Both the position numbers and the translations under genes were made by a program. From Aradus depressus (lineage: Eukaryota > Arthropoda > Insecta > Hemiptera > Aradidae), in NCBI GenBank assembly GCA_963662175.1, contig OY759215.1, positions 16,915,079 through 16,979,078 of the forward strand: a stretch of 64,000 bases of DNA. Direction: 5' to 3'. Shown piece by piece: positions 32,728-42,524 of the stretch (position 1 is the stretch's first letter; each line of letters opens with the position of its first letter). The notes under the pieces are model-generated. The model worked only from the letters and a program-made list of their open reading frames with translations. It made no database searches and was not told where the DNA came from.

Positions 32728-33814
32728 TGTTGACTTGATCTGCTCTGGAATGTACAGCTTTCCCTCTTGTTTGCTATTTCTTTATCAGTTGTAACACAGG
32801 AACCACCTTCTGCACCACAATGGCCTCATTCACATTAATGTATGTAAAAATGTTTATATATATATATATATATAAATAATTGTGAGCTATTTTCTTTATG
32901 AAGAGGAGCTCATCTATGCGATCATTGCTCTCATTGGATTTGTCTTGATCCAAAAAGGCTATTACATTACATCCTCGCCCACTAAGTGGAGGAAATGATT
33001 TCGGAAAAACCATCTTTTTATTTAAGGTTTTTGAAGGTGCTGCTTTTTTTTTTATGGTTCTTGAGAAGACGTTAACTAAGCTTAGTATCCTTGCATTCCT
33101 TTTTTTGATAAGGAAAGTTGTAACATCGCTCTTTTTTCTCTTGAGAAAGGAGAAACCGCAGAAAACCCTAAAAAACACAATTTTCTTTTATGGAATTTTT
33201 TATTGCCACTTATTAGAACTACATCGCTCACCCTCCCTCTCGCCCCTCTGAATTTCATTGCATACCTGGCAATACTGGCTTTATGAAAGTAATATGTTGG
33301 CATTAACGGTTTTCTTCGTTTCATTGTACAGAGTAATTCTGAGAGTGACTTTCTTATACTCAGAGATGCAGAGCCCTTTTGAGAGCCTATTAGTTTTTTT
33401 TACAACTTTTATTTGAATAGATGTTTGATTAAGGCATAAAAGACGGTATGTCGTAAACTGTACTTAGAACTTAAAGAAAAATGTTCATATTTTTCGTCCG
33501 ATTTCTACCAAAATCTAACCAGTTCTAAGTTAGGACATTTGACATGTTTATTTCAAGTTCATAGCTACAATCGTTTTTGAGTTAGAGCGCTTACAAACTA
33601 ACACAGACGAAAAAATATTCAAAAATTTAGAATTTCATGTTTTCCAACACGCTGATTCCAAAATTGAAAAAAATGATGTCTGTCTGTGAGTATGAATGAA
33701 TGTAAGTATTGTGCAAATATTTTGCTCCTCGAAAGCTGTGAGTTGCCAGAATTTTTCAATTTGGACTGAATGTTGTTTTAGAATGGTTAGAGGTTCGAAT
33801 TCGGCCGAGGCCCT
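32728..33814. other. No supported gene; relic of MITE C interior
   Basis: (TA)n at 32856-32873. 33285-33365 repeats MITE C interior motifs (AGTAATATGTTGGCATTAAC, TTGTACAGAGTAATTCTGAG AGTGAC). 33500-33600 is an inverted relative of 22405-22530. Opposite-strand ORFs 32774-33178, 33054-33251 and 33082-33324 overlap and lack motifs. Confidence 0.4.
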
Positions 33815-34125
33815 TAGATTTTTATTTCCCAGCCATACGAAGTATAGGGGAAGTTATGTAATCGGTTAAAAATTTGGTGTGGAATTTTCAATGGAATTGC
33901 ATGTTTTCCGACCTCCAAATTTCAGATATGAAGAAAACATTTTTGTCCATCTGTGTGTCTGTGAACACGATGATTCCCGATAGAATGAACATATCGACAC
34001 GAAATTTAATATAACAATTGAGAAGCCCATATGTACGTCAACTATCTGGCTTTGGAGGGAGACTTAATTGATTAATTCGTGCTGAGGAAGTACACGGGCC
34101 GTGATTCATCGACTACCTTTTTCAT
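33815..34125 (+). mobile_element. Family B copy, internally shortened
   Basis: Left TTTCCCAGCCATACGAAGTA TAGGGGAAGTTATGTAATCG; only one internal unit; right ATTAATTCGTGCTGAGGAAG TACACGGGCCGTGATTCATC GACTACC. Confidence 0.7.
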
Positions 34126-35311
34126 TCCCCACATCGAATTGAACCATCACGAAACACATCTCGTACACGAGACACAATAAGAAAACGATCTACTATTGAA
34201 GTCAATCAATTAAGCGGGTTTTTTCATGCGGATGTCAACACTACTTCTAGAAGAGCTTATTGAATATCACAATAATATAGACTTGATACTAATGCGATCA
34301 GTAGAACGGAGTTTGGAAAATATGTCACGGTTAGGAGGCTATGTAGAACGAACCTTAGAATATCTATATGGGTTACTTCTATTGACTTGGGAGGTCTAAT
34401 GACTGCAGGTGGACACTTTGGCAGGGTCCGCACAGTTGTCAGAGGTCAGGTAAAGGTCGGGTTGAAAGAACAACAACATATCTGTAAGTTGTCATTAAGG
34501 TCTATTTCCACTTTCAATGACAAATTGCATGTAAACAGGAAAAATAGATTCACGTCATATTCTCAATCCTGTGCGCTCTTAAAAAATCACTTGAAGCAAC
34601 GGACATCTGTCAGTTTTTTGGCGTCCTTCATTATTCATATTTGTTATTAAGATGTTGTGGGACGAGATTTTTCATAGAAATAAAAGACGTCCTCTTTCCA
34701 CTGTTTTTTTTTTATCAGAATCGGTTTTCAAAGCAACAGCGTCATCATCAGTCTTAAAGCATCAAGGTACAGAGCAACAAAATAAAAACTTACTTATCCC
34801 ACCCACACAGCGTAGCGGTTAAAGGAGAACTAGCTAGGTTCACTCACTCTACGTAAACGTTCATTCAAATATACACAGTAACTATAAAATAAATCTCTAC
34901 ATAATAGTAAAATATCTCTGCTATAGTATAAAATTCAACATACAGCCAAAGCAATTTTTGTCATAAAATATAATAATTAAAAATAAAAATAAATAAATAC
35001 AATTAAAAAAAAATATTATCACAAAGTTAAAAAATAAATAAAATTATAGTACGTCCCTAGAAATAGTACGACCCATCATCTCGGACACAGGCCCTAGGTA
35101 AGGGAGTACACACCAATGCTTGTAGGCATAAGCTTATTTTCGACTTTTTTCTTTATTAATGTCCCAAACAAATCCGCTCCATATCCGTGCAGTGCTCCAA
35201 CAATGTTTTTTTTTTTTAATTTGTAAATGAATTTTCATAATAAGGTCAATTCTTTTTTATGTAAAATTAGGTCGAATTCGTTGGGGAGGGGGAGGGGGGG
35301 GGGGGGTCTGG
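34126..35311. other. No supported gene
   Basis: 34226-34399 encodes a 57-residue leucine/glutamate-rich ORF with no known motif. 34700-34760 has a TATCAGAATCGGTTTTCAAA GC...GTCATCATCAG sequence resembling the ends at 56295 and 57350. 34970-35045 is AATAAATA simple sequence. Confidence 0.4.
35285..35306. repeat. G-rich tract
   Basis: GGGAGGGGGAGGG then a run of G to 35306. One of several G/C homopolymer tracts in the window. Confidence 0.85.
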
Positions 35312-35690
35312 TTAAGTTTTTGGCATTCCAAAGAAGGATTGTGACGAAATTTTGTGACAAAAATGTCGCAAGGCACTGGTGAGGAGAGTGGCGAGGTTCT
35401 GGAACTGGGTGAAGAAGTTGAGGAGGGCTATCGCCAGTTGAGGGGATACGGGATAAAGTATGGTAAGTGAGGCCGGGTAGCGGTGGCGGCGGATCTCGGT
35501 GGGTGCTGCGGCTGTGGCTCCTGAATCCGGAGCTCTGGTGTCCAGGTCCAAGAGGATCGTCCGGGCTAACTCTGGATAATGGCTGGTTTCAATTGACGGC
35601 TTGGCTTTGTTCAAGAGCCTTAGCCAGATGTGTAGCTTCACCGTGAACTTTTTATCCTCAATAGTTGGCAGGTGACCATCGGCACATAAA
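35312..35690 (-). CDS. Unrecognised ORF, about 125 codons, no clear start
   Basis: The minus frame is open upstream of the nominal GTG start (35641): DGHLPTIEDKKFTVKLHIWL, then RLLNKAKPSIETSHYPELAR, TILLDLDTRAPDSGATAAAP and onward, ending near FGMPKT. Another frame upstream reads RIKLNESFYQNKTEAVQRNG, suggesting one frameshift in a longer coding ancestor. Locally G+C-rich compared with flanks. I know no family for it. A decayed mobile-element gene or host pseudogene is possible. Confidence 0.3.
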
Positions 35691-35771
35691 AGCCATTCCG
35701 CTGGACTGCTTCTGTCTTGTTTTGGTAAAAAGACTCATTGAGTTTGATCCGACACAATTTAAACACTCTAA

Positions 35772-36133
35772 TTGGTGCTCAAAATTGATTTTGGCGTGCT
35801 CAAACTCTTCTCATATGTGGCACTGAACGATTTATTTTCTCTTTTGATATTTTTCCATCTTTATACTGTGTCTTCAGAACGAAGATTTCTGAGTGATGCT
35901 ACATACAATTTAATAACAAATAGTCAGAGGATGAATATCTGTAGAAACCAGGTCTTCAGAATACGGTGTGACAGAGGTTCCAATTCGAGAAACACTCCGC
36001 AGCCCATTCTAGTTGTGTGCCCGACTCTAAGATTTAATAACAGTTAAATATCTAATTCATAAAGTATCTTAATTTGTTTGACGTATCCTGTTACCATGTT
36101 TCGGTATAACGGAAATAAATATTATTATTATTA
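35772..36133 (+). mobile_element. LINE family F 3' end, possible ORF C-terminus
   Basis: 36048-36133 matches the family F 3' end seen in reverse at 4281, 60337, 62095 and 63075 (GACGTATCCTGTTACCATGT, CGGAAATAAATATTATTATT). Upstream, a frame to 36047 ends RIRCDRGSNSRNTPQPILVV then CPTLRFNNS-stop, which loosely resembles the LINE ending RTNYGxNSPIxRxLRLxN. The 3' end call is firm; the coding call is weak. Confidence 0.6.
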
Positions 36134-36501
36134 ATGAAACTAATAGTGATTCTCCAACTTGGGCTAGCAGGAAAAAGGACACGAATTTATTTAAAAAATA
36201 AAAAATATGAGTTCTCTCTGAAGGTACGTCCACACTATGCCGAATGGTGCCGATCGACATTGTTGATCGGCAATGCCGAACAAGTATGGACGTGCCGCCC
36301 GGCCTTGTCGAATGATGCCGGGCCGAACCGAACGCAACCCGAATCAAGTCGGTACGGATCAAAGGAAACCGAACCGATCAACACTAGCAACAGCAGTGTG
36401 GACGTGTTGATCGACTGACTGTTCAGTCATTCCGTGTTTGTTTTGCTATTGGTTTGGTTATTTTTTATTTAGTTTATTAATTATTTAGTTATTTATACGC
36501 C

Positions 36502-36833
36502 ATGAGTTGGAGTGACGAACAAACAATTACATTCATTGAAATGTACCGCGAGCGTAATTTACTATGGGATCCTACAAATCCCGAGTATAAAAATCGAAAT
36601 AAACGACACGATGGCCTAATGGAAATCGCAGTTTCATTTGGTATTGACAAACCAGAAGTTGAAAAAAAAAATCAGAAATTTGCAGTCATTTTAGCAGGAA
36701 GCGCAAGAAGGAGAAAGATTCCAAGACAACAGGCACTGGTACAGATGAAGCTTATATAAGCAAGTGGTTTGCGTATAAATCTTTGCTATTTTTGGCCTAT
36801 AAAAATAAACCAAAAAATACTCAGGATGAGGTA
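36502..36833 (+). pseudogene. Harbinger MADF-domain protein, one frameshift
   Basis: ATG start at 36502. MSWSDEQTITFIEMYRERNL, then LWDPTNPEYKNRNKRHDGLM and EIAVSFGIDKPEVEKK form the MADF domain (FI-x-LY-x5-LWDP-x3-YKNR-x-KR). At the A-rich run 36661-36670 the frame shifts. The +1 frame continues the family sequence: HFSRKRKKEKDSKTTGTGTD, then EAYISKWFAYKSLLFLAY and KNKPKNTQDE, followed by GTAATT, a plausible splice donor. In PIF/Harbinger elements this protein partners the nuclease for DNA binding and nuclear import. The single indel in a homopolymer could be a real mutation or a sequencing error. About 110 residues are visible. Confidence 0.85.
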
Positions 36834-37093
36834 ATTTGAATTTTTAAAATATTAATATTAAGGCATAGTGTTATAATGATAATAAATAGAGACCAATATA
36901 CCCCTGTGCTCTGATAGATAAAAATTTAAGTACATTAGTAGCAAAACATAAATAAATAAACAAGTCATACAAATTATTTGGTAATGCAATTTATTTTATT
37001 TTATTTCATACATACATACCTACTATTACTCTAAACCTATATGCTAAAGAAAAAATAAATTAAAGACAAAATAATTAAAAATAATGTGTTTAA

Positions 37094-37296
37094 CTAGTTG
37101 TCGTATTGGAAATGTAGTTCCCCTTGCGGAGTGATAAAATATTCTACAAACTCCTCTCTCAACATGTGTGCGTCAATGCAACTTCTCCTTGGGATTGTAG
37201 GCAAGTTATTTATTTGACTTTTTGATGGATCTTGCCTCCATAGACCTGGAATAACTTCTCCACTATCAGAACATTCCGTATCTATCATCCAATCAT
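37094..37296 (-). pseudogene. Harbinger DDE nuclease C-terminal exon
   Basis: On the minus strand, AATTTAAAATAG just upstream of 37296 looks like a splice acceptor. The exon reads DDWMIDTECSDSGEVIPGLW, then RQDPSKSQINNLPTIPRRSC and IDAHMLREEFVEYFITPQGE to a stop at 37094. LPxIPRRS-x2-A-x2-(L/V)REEF-x2-YF-x4-G-x-(V/L)-x-(W/F)Q is the C-terminal signature of HARBI1-like nucleases. All catalytic residues lie in missing upstream exons, so this copy is non-autonomous. Confidence 0.8.
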
Positions 37297-37429
37297 CTAT
37301 TTTAAATTAAAAATTAATATGAATATGAAACAAATAACATTTATTTAAACACTATAGATTTATTTAAACACTTTTAAACTACGCATTTAAATTCATTTGT
37401 GCCGGTCGACACGTCTACACATACCTACT

Positions 37430-37980
37430 GAGTTAATGTGGACAGGGCAAAAGCCGACCATGTCGTTCAACATTGCGTGGACACAGCTTGACATTGGTTG
37501 TGAGTTGTGTTCTTTGGGGGAGAGAGATGGCGTGGCCCTTCTGATAGACTGCCCCATCTATGTCATGATCAGAGACAAATACCTGGCTAGCTATTTGGGA
37601 GATGTTCCGGTAGATGTCTCTCAGAAACAGGCACATCTCCACAACTTACTAATAGTTTCAGAAGAACAGAAGCTTCATCATATTTATTTGTTTGTTCTGC
37701 CTTTGGAGTTGAGAACTCTAAAAGATTAATGTTTATATTTATATTGGTTAATATTCATGGATCTTGTTGTTTTATTTTATATAACGTTTTTATTAATATA
37801 GTTTTGTTATATACATATATAGTATTTTATTTTTTTGTTCTTTGCTTTTAGAATCAAGTTATTATATTTTATTTTAGTATAAAGAAATCACTCGTATTAT
37901 TTTGCTAATTAAAAGCTCATCACTTCTGCTTATTGTTATTGTTTATACAGATTGTAGAATAAATAAATTTAAAAAAATTA
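37430..37980 (+). mobile_element. LINE 3' fragment
   Basis: Coding remnant to 37729, then about 250 bp of A+T-rich 3' UTR ending AGAATAAATAAATTT. Begins directly at the right edge of the Harbinger element. Confidence 0.65.
37440..37729 (+). pseudogene. LINE ORF2 C-terminus with altered CCHC motif
   Basis: NIAWTQLDIGCELCSLGERD, then GVALLIDCPIYVMIRDKYLA and on to LRTLKD-stop. This is the post-RT pattern C-x2-C-x-L-G...(H)F-x3-C-P-x-(F/Y)-x3-R-x-KY of Jockey/CR1-type LINEs. The expected histidine is replaced (ALLIDC instead of HFLIDC). The frame upstream of 37440 belongs to other sequence, so the nominal start at 37397 is not real. Inactive. Confidence 0.7.
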
Positions 37981-38140
37981 AAAGGAGGGGAAATTTAGGC
38001 TTATAGTCGATAAAAACAAACTTGTAGAATTTCTACCATGCTTTATTCAGGGCATGAATTGACATTATACATTATCAGTGAGTAATTGCTATTTTTTTAC
38101 AGAGAGATTGACATTATACATTATCAGTGAGTAATATGCT

Positions 38141-38350
38141 AGAATTTAGTAAAGATATGACAATAAAACTAAATCTGACTAAACCAACAAAATAACATTT
38201 AATTTTTTATTATTAATCAAAGCAAATGAAAATATTTTATACTTTTACTAGATACAATATTTTATTTTTTGTTTATTTGTAAACAATTTAAATATTATTT
38301 TGTTGGTTTAGTCACATTTAGTTTTATCGTCATATCTTTACTCAAATCTA
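38141..38350. repeat. Imperfect inverted repeat, 62-bp arms
   Basis: AAAGATATGACAATAAAACT AAATCTGACTAAACCAACAA (left arm) pairs with TTGTTGGTTTAGTCACATTT AGTTTTATCGTCATATCTTT (right arm). Just to the left, a direct repeat ATTGACATTATACATTATCA occurs twice (about 38060 and 38107). Confidence 0.85.
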
Positions 38351-38372
38351 ACGTTTATAACTTACTAATAAT

Positions 38373-38990
38373 TAGAGCCCCGAATTTCGTGTAGTAAAAA
38401 AATTAATGCGTTAAATTTACTACTAAATACTTTTCAAAATTCTTGTCTGAAAAACGGTGCCGCCTGTCGCTAAGTATGTGTTTTAGCTGGGAAAACAATC
38501 TCTCGACGCTGACGCTTGTGATGGGGCATTTTTTGTAGCTGCTTATAATGTCAGGTTGTACAACCTTCACCATTTATGGCCGCATTGTACTTTTTGAGTT
38601 GGTCATATTTAGGGTTTTTCTCGAAACTGTTGTAAAGTTGTCGATTAATAACTATAACATTTTCAAACTAACTTACAAATAAATTTTCTAATTACGTGTA
38701 GTAAAAACCAAAAACGTGCAATTTTAAATTTATGTATATTAATCAGGAAGCCTTAATACGTAAAAATAAATAGTTATTTAACGATTTCAATCAAGCGAAA
38801 AAAAAATGCAATTGCACGGAAATCCGGGCTCTAGTAATAACTATATTTCTTAATGTATATTCATGGATTTTCAAAAAGTGAGACAAATGGATTGTTACTA
38901 TAGGAAATAAATTGTGAACGCTTTATCGGATATTAACTGAAAAAAACTAAATGCAATTGCATGGGAATCCGGGCTCTGCTCATAATGTAT
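38373..38990 (-). mobile_element. hAT transposon remnant
   Basis: Left terminus TAGAGCCCCGAATTTCGTG; right, reverse-complemented, TAGAGCCCGGATTTCCGTG (ending 38833). Outside are CTAATAAT and GTAATAAC (6 of 8), hAT-like. A second right-end copy (GGGAATCCGGGCTCT) ends near 38986, and the related sequence at 44845-45260 continues across 38833, so the true right limit may be the outer one. Carries a transposase C-terminus on the minus strand. Confidence 0.7.
38403..38640 (-). pseudogene. hAT transposase C-terminal dimerisation domain
   Basis: The minus-strand reading gives FEKNPKYDQLKKYNAAINGE, then after a one-base frameshift near 38555 PDIISSYKKCPITSVSVERL, FSQLKHILSDRRHRFSDKNF and EKYLVVNLTH-stop. 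The block (P)IT(S)-x-S-VERLFSQ-x3-I-x3-RR-x-R-(L/F)-x4-x-(E)-x-YL is the hAT C-terminal dimerisation (Dimer_Tnp_hAT) motif. The catalytic RNase-H core and BED finger are absent. Related but more decayed sequence at 44845-44960 reads KICPITN. Confidence 0.85.
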
Positions 38991-39075
38991 AATGTCAATA
39001 CAGGCCCTGAAGGTGTACACTCAGTGCCTAAAGCTTGGCAGAAATTCTACGTTTGTTTTTATCGACCATAAGCCT

Positions 39076-39734
39076 CATCTCTCCTTCCTATTACATGTTG
39101 GCCAATCCTCCCCAAATTGCTTATTAATGTTATCTGTTTTTTAAAATTTTAGTTCAGTCCTTATTATTTAGAAATTGTATTTATGATTATGTATCGAATT
39201 CCTTGCTGTAAGATAATTCTTTATGAGGAATAAAGCTATTAATTCATTCAAATAGTGAGGTTTCGGCCGAGTTGGAACTGAAGTTATGCCCCCCAAAAGT
39301 CCAACATACAGGTCTCCTTTACTTATTGTCCTGTTGGAGAAGGAGCCGTACAAGACCATTATTCCAAACTAACTGGACGTGGAAGTGACCCAGAGGTTTG
39401 GTAGCCCACGCTTCTCTATCCCTCCCGTGTGGTCCTTCCATCCTCTCTTGTAATCATCCTTAATTTAATTAAATTAATTATTTATATACAAAAAAAGGCC
39501 TATTTAAATGGTGCCCCTAACATTAGCATGAACACGACTCCTTTTGGAATAAATAATGAGCCAACTCTCTGACCGTTTAGAATTTATTTGAGACTGTTAT
39601 ATAATTTAAGTATAATTAATTATGACGAAAACAAAGTAGTTAGGCTATTTGTCAAAAGTTGATCAGCACTTGATTACCGTTCAATTTACATGCATCAACA
39701 TGCACAATTTATATCTTTATTTATGTAGAATAGA
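39076..39734. other. No supported gene
   Basis: Minus ORF 39168-39359 has no motif. 39460-39485 is TTAATTAA simple sequence. Confidence 0.4.
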
Positions 39735-40023
39735 GGGCGCCGGTAGCTCAGTGTTTGCTAATTGAGTTCAAAATCGCGGGTTCAAAACCTCCCCAAAGCC
39801 TTTATTTTATTTTATCTGGGAGATAAAATAAACTTAAGCACGCCGTCCTTCGGATGGGACGTTAAGTGATAGTTCCGAGCCTGTACAATGTCAGGCACTC
39901 GTTAAAGACCCCAGGTGAATAAAAATTTAGGACTCTCGTAGTAGAGTCGGGTTCATATCAGAGTGATGAAAGAGCGCTATGACCTTGTACATAAAGCCCG
40001 GGCATGAGTCATAATAACTAACT
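39735..40023 (+). mobile_element. SINE-A, near full length
   Basis: GGGCGCCGGTAGCTCAGTG, then a shortened anticodon region; B-box GCGGGTTCAAAACC; body TTAAGCACGCCGTCCTTCGG; 3' end CCCGGGCATGAGTCATAATA ACTAAC. The A-box to B-box distance is reduced by a small deletion. Confidence 0.92.
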
Positions 40024-40074
40024 TTTCGTATTCGTAAAGTATCGCTATGTGTATAAATAGCTTGAGATAATCAC

Positions 40075-40350
40075 ACAAATTAATCAATTAAGTTTTCGCT
40101 CTCCCTTTCAGCTAAAAATCCATAAATGACTTACATCGGGGCTTCTGAATCCTCATTCTAATTTTCCTGTTGAAAAGTTCATTACATCGGCAGTTATTAG
40201 GATTTTTCATTTGAGCCCCTCCTCTGATCCTTCTTTTTCCTTCTACTTGCAACCTTCTTTTGCAAAAAATTAGTAGGTGCCGATCTCATGGGGTTATGAA
40301 TGTAAATACAAAATTGTATTTAGATACAATCATTACATCGGTAGTTATTG
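40075..40350 (-). mobile_element. Family B copy, minus orientation, partial
   Basis: AATTAATCAATTAAGTTTTC GCTCTCCC, then GACTTACATCGGGGCTTCTG and two CATTACATCGGCAGTTATTA-type unit starts. Confidence 0.6.
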
Positions 40351-41542
40351 AAGTTTTTGATTTGAGAAGTTTCGGCCACTATTTCTGCTATGTCGAAAAT
40401 AATCGAATATATTGTGAACGATATAGTTACAAACTTATAGGGAATAATGTTTCCTATAAGAAACGTTTTGCGCTTGTGTGGCAGATGAGGTGCGTTCTTT
40501 GTAATTCTACGTAAAATAGCCAAACTTCAACGCTGTTAAAGCATCTTTTCCCATTATTAGATTGGACTTAAATTATACAGGTATACGATATCTAGTAGCC
40601 TAGAAGGTTTATTTTTCTTAAAAAGTTTTCTTCAGTTAGAAGTAGGCCACTATAGTGGGCATTGAGCACAAAAAAGGTAAAACAAATAAATAGGTACATT
40701 TGTTAATTTTGGTTGGAAGCCCCCTCAAATCGGAAGTCTTCAACGAACCCCCCAAAGTTCAAATCAAGTTCACATCGAGTATTGAGTATATTCACAACAG
40801 AGTGGAACTTCGTACTTCTGATGGTAATCTTTGTAATATTTTTGTACTTCTTGTCTCCAGTTCGACGATCTCCATTAGACTTGACTTTCCTTGGAGATAA
40901 TACGATCTTGTCTTACAAGATGAGATGCAGAAAGGGAGTTACTTTAGATTTGGCGTCAATCCTTAGAATATCTGTTCGATATCCGATCTATTTAGCGTCA
41001 AGTCGATAAAGGTGCCATAGAGTAACATAGATTATTTAGCTTTTATCCTATATCGATGTTTCAGCTCGAGTTGATCCGATATAACTGACTCACCTAATCT
41101 TCCGACAAGAAACCTTTCTTTTCCCTGGACCGCTAGAGCCTCCGGTTATATCCAACATTTTTTTTTTATTTTTTCATTGTCTTAAAAATCAGAAAAATAT
41201 TTCATTTTATTTTTTCGTTTTACCTCTTAACTACCAAGAGCCCATGTTTTCCCCATTCAGTGTATATCGATAACGGCCCTATTCGATGTTATCTCTAAAC
41301 GCGGTAGAAATTCGATCCGCCTCTATCTTATCATAGGGCCGTGTTAGACATGCTTGTTAGGACAACACACTGACGAAATATGAAACCGGTACTAATAGCT
41401 CATCGGGACATTAACAAAATTTTCTTTTTTATCTGGTTACTGTTTTAGAGCTGTGGTTTCCAAATACTGGTAGTCGCTCCGACGCATACTACCGATACGA
41501 CACCACCAAGTTAACTATTGAAAACCGACAAAAATTATAAAG
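40351..41542. other. No supported gene
   Basis: ORFs 40260-40514, 40320-40523, 40700-40900 and 40713-41009 overlap one another and have no motif. Otherwise unassigned. Confidence 0.4.
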
Positions 41543-41583
41543 TATATTTGTAATATATATTATATATATATATATATATTATT

Positions 41584-41653
<70 letters not shown>
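41543..41653. repeat. (TA)n microsatellite with palindromic core
   Basis: TATATTTGTAATA ... TATTACAAATATA forms an inverted core at 41550-41590, then about 35 TA units to 41653. Confidence 0.92.
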
Positions 41654-41658
<5 letters not shown>

Positions 41659-41751
41659 TAAATAATTTAATATTTTTGTTGTTTAATTTTCTTGTTTTCA
41701 AGTAATAAAGAATGTAAACCTACGTGTAGGTATATATATATATATTCATTT

Positions 41752-41893
41752 AATTCATTTATTACTTTATTACTACTTTAAATAATTTAATATTTACTTT
41801 ATTAAGTTATAATATATATATATATATATATATTATAACTTAATAAAGTAAATATTAAATTATTTAAAGTAGTAATAAAGTAATAAATGAATT
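41752..41893. repeat. 142-bp perfect palindrome
   Basis: Two 71-bp arms meeting between 41822 and 41823 in (TA)n. Left AATTCATTTATTACTTTATT ACTACTTTAAATAATTT; right is its exact reverse complement as far as I can check. Arms contain non-repetitive sequence, so this is more than a microsatellite. Confidence 0.9.
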
Positions 41894-41958
41894 TTGATGT
41901 AATTTTTAAAAATAATTTAAGTTTGGAAATGACATTTTTTGCGTTTAAATCAATAAAC

Positions 41959-42346
41959 TACTAGACAAAAGATCCAAACTAACTTTTGACAACAAAACGA
42001 CTTATATACAACTCAATACTCAAACCTATGTGGACTTACGGACTTGAACTCTGGGGTTCTGCCAAGGCTTCCAATCTCCAGCGCATCCAATCCCTTCAAT
42101 CCAAAATCCTTCGTACAATAGCCAATGCTCCTTACTACGTCTCCAACAAAACACATCACACTGACCTTAAAGTACCTTTCATTACTGAAGTCGCTAAATC
42201 CAAATATAAAAAATTATTTTCCCTTCTTAGTTCCCACAATAATCCTCTATTCCGTGCCCTCCATTCTGCCATACTTCCCCAACGACGACTTAAGCGTCAA
42301 TGGCCTAGAGATCTCCTGATCAGAAGCAGTGACAGTGACAGTGATT
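41959..42346 (+). pseudogene. Jockey reverse transcriptase C-terminal fragment
   Basis: Begins LLDKRSKLTFDNK in one frame; a one-base shift near 41990 leads to KRLIYNSILKPMWTYGLELW, then GSAKASNLQRIQSLQSKILR, TIANAPYYVSNKTHHTDLKV and RRLKRQWPRDLL to a stop. This is the thumb/C-terminal segment of Jockey-clade RTs (YN-x-ILKP-x-WTYG-x2-LWG-x2-S-x-SN...QR-x-QSK-x-LR-x-I-x-NAP-(W/Y)-YV-x-N). The TTG at 41986 is not a real start. Only one frameshift, so quite young; inactive by truncation. Confidence 0.9.
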
Positions 42347-42512
42347 AGCTAAAAACGAGAGAAAAACAGTGACTAGAGAGTGTCACCACTGGGTGATTTC
42401 TCCCCTCATGACATTTTGACATTGCCATTACCTCTTTATCAGCACATTTGCTTGTTGTATTTATATGTATACAGTTGTAAATAGCTATTTGTAAATAAAA
42501 AAAAAAAAAAAA
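41959..42512 (+). mobile_element. Jockey-type LINE insertion, 5'-truncated, target duplication visible
   Basis: AAATCAATAAAC stands at 41947-41958 and again at 42513-42524, just after a poly-A run. The 554-bp insert has coding sequence (41959-42346), a 3' UTR and the A tail: a textbook truncated retrotransposition. Confidence 0.9.
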
Positions 42513-42524
42513 AAATCAATAAAC

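Larger units (their letters stand above)
36222..37426. mobile_element. PIF/Harbinger transposon, internally deleted
   Basis: Contains the two diagnostic genes in convergent orientation: a MADF/Myb-like gene (plus) and the DDE nuclease C-terminus (minus). Proposed ends: AGGTACGTCCACACTATGCC on the left and, reverse-complemented, AGGTATGTGTAGACGTGTCG on the right. They match only in part, and no clear 3-bp duplication is visible, so the limits are provisional. The left 200 bp are unusually G+C-rich, with GCCGATCGAC/GTTGATCGGC inverted motifs. Confidence 0.75.
37997..39075. mobile_element. TIR element (about 1.08 kb) containing a hAT piece
   Basis: Long terminal inverted repeats: left AGGCTTATAGTCGATAAAAA CAAACTTGTAGAATTTCT; right, reverse-complemented, AGGCTTATGGTCGATAAAAA CAAACGTAGAATTTCTGCC. 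Both then lead to AGGGCATGAATTGACATTAT / AGGGCCTGTATTGACATTAT. No clear target duplication is visible by eye. The interior contains an inverted repeat (38141-38202 / 38288-38350) and a hAT remnant. Confidence 0.75.

Noticed and set aside
32774..33324. ORFs of 65-134 aa around 33 kb
   Set aside because: Opposite-strand overlaps across A/T-rich and poly-T sequence (K/F/R/I-rich). Not protein-like.
34226..34399. 57-aa leucine/glutamate-rich ORF
   Set aside because: Starts at an ATG and looks peptide-like, but has no homology I know, no regulatory context, and is short enough to be chance.
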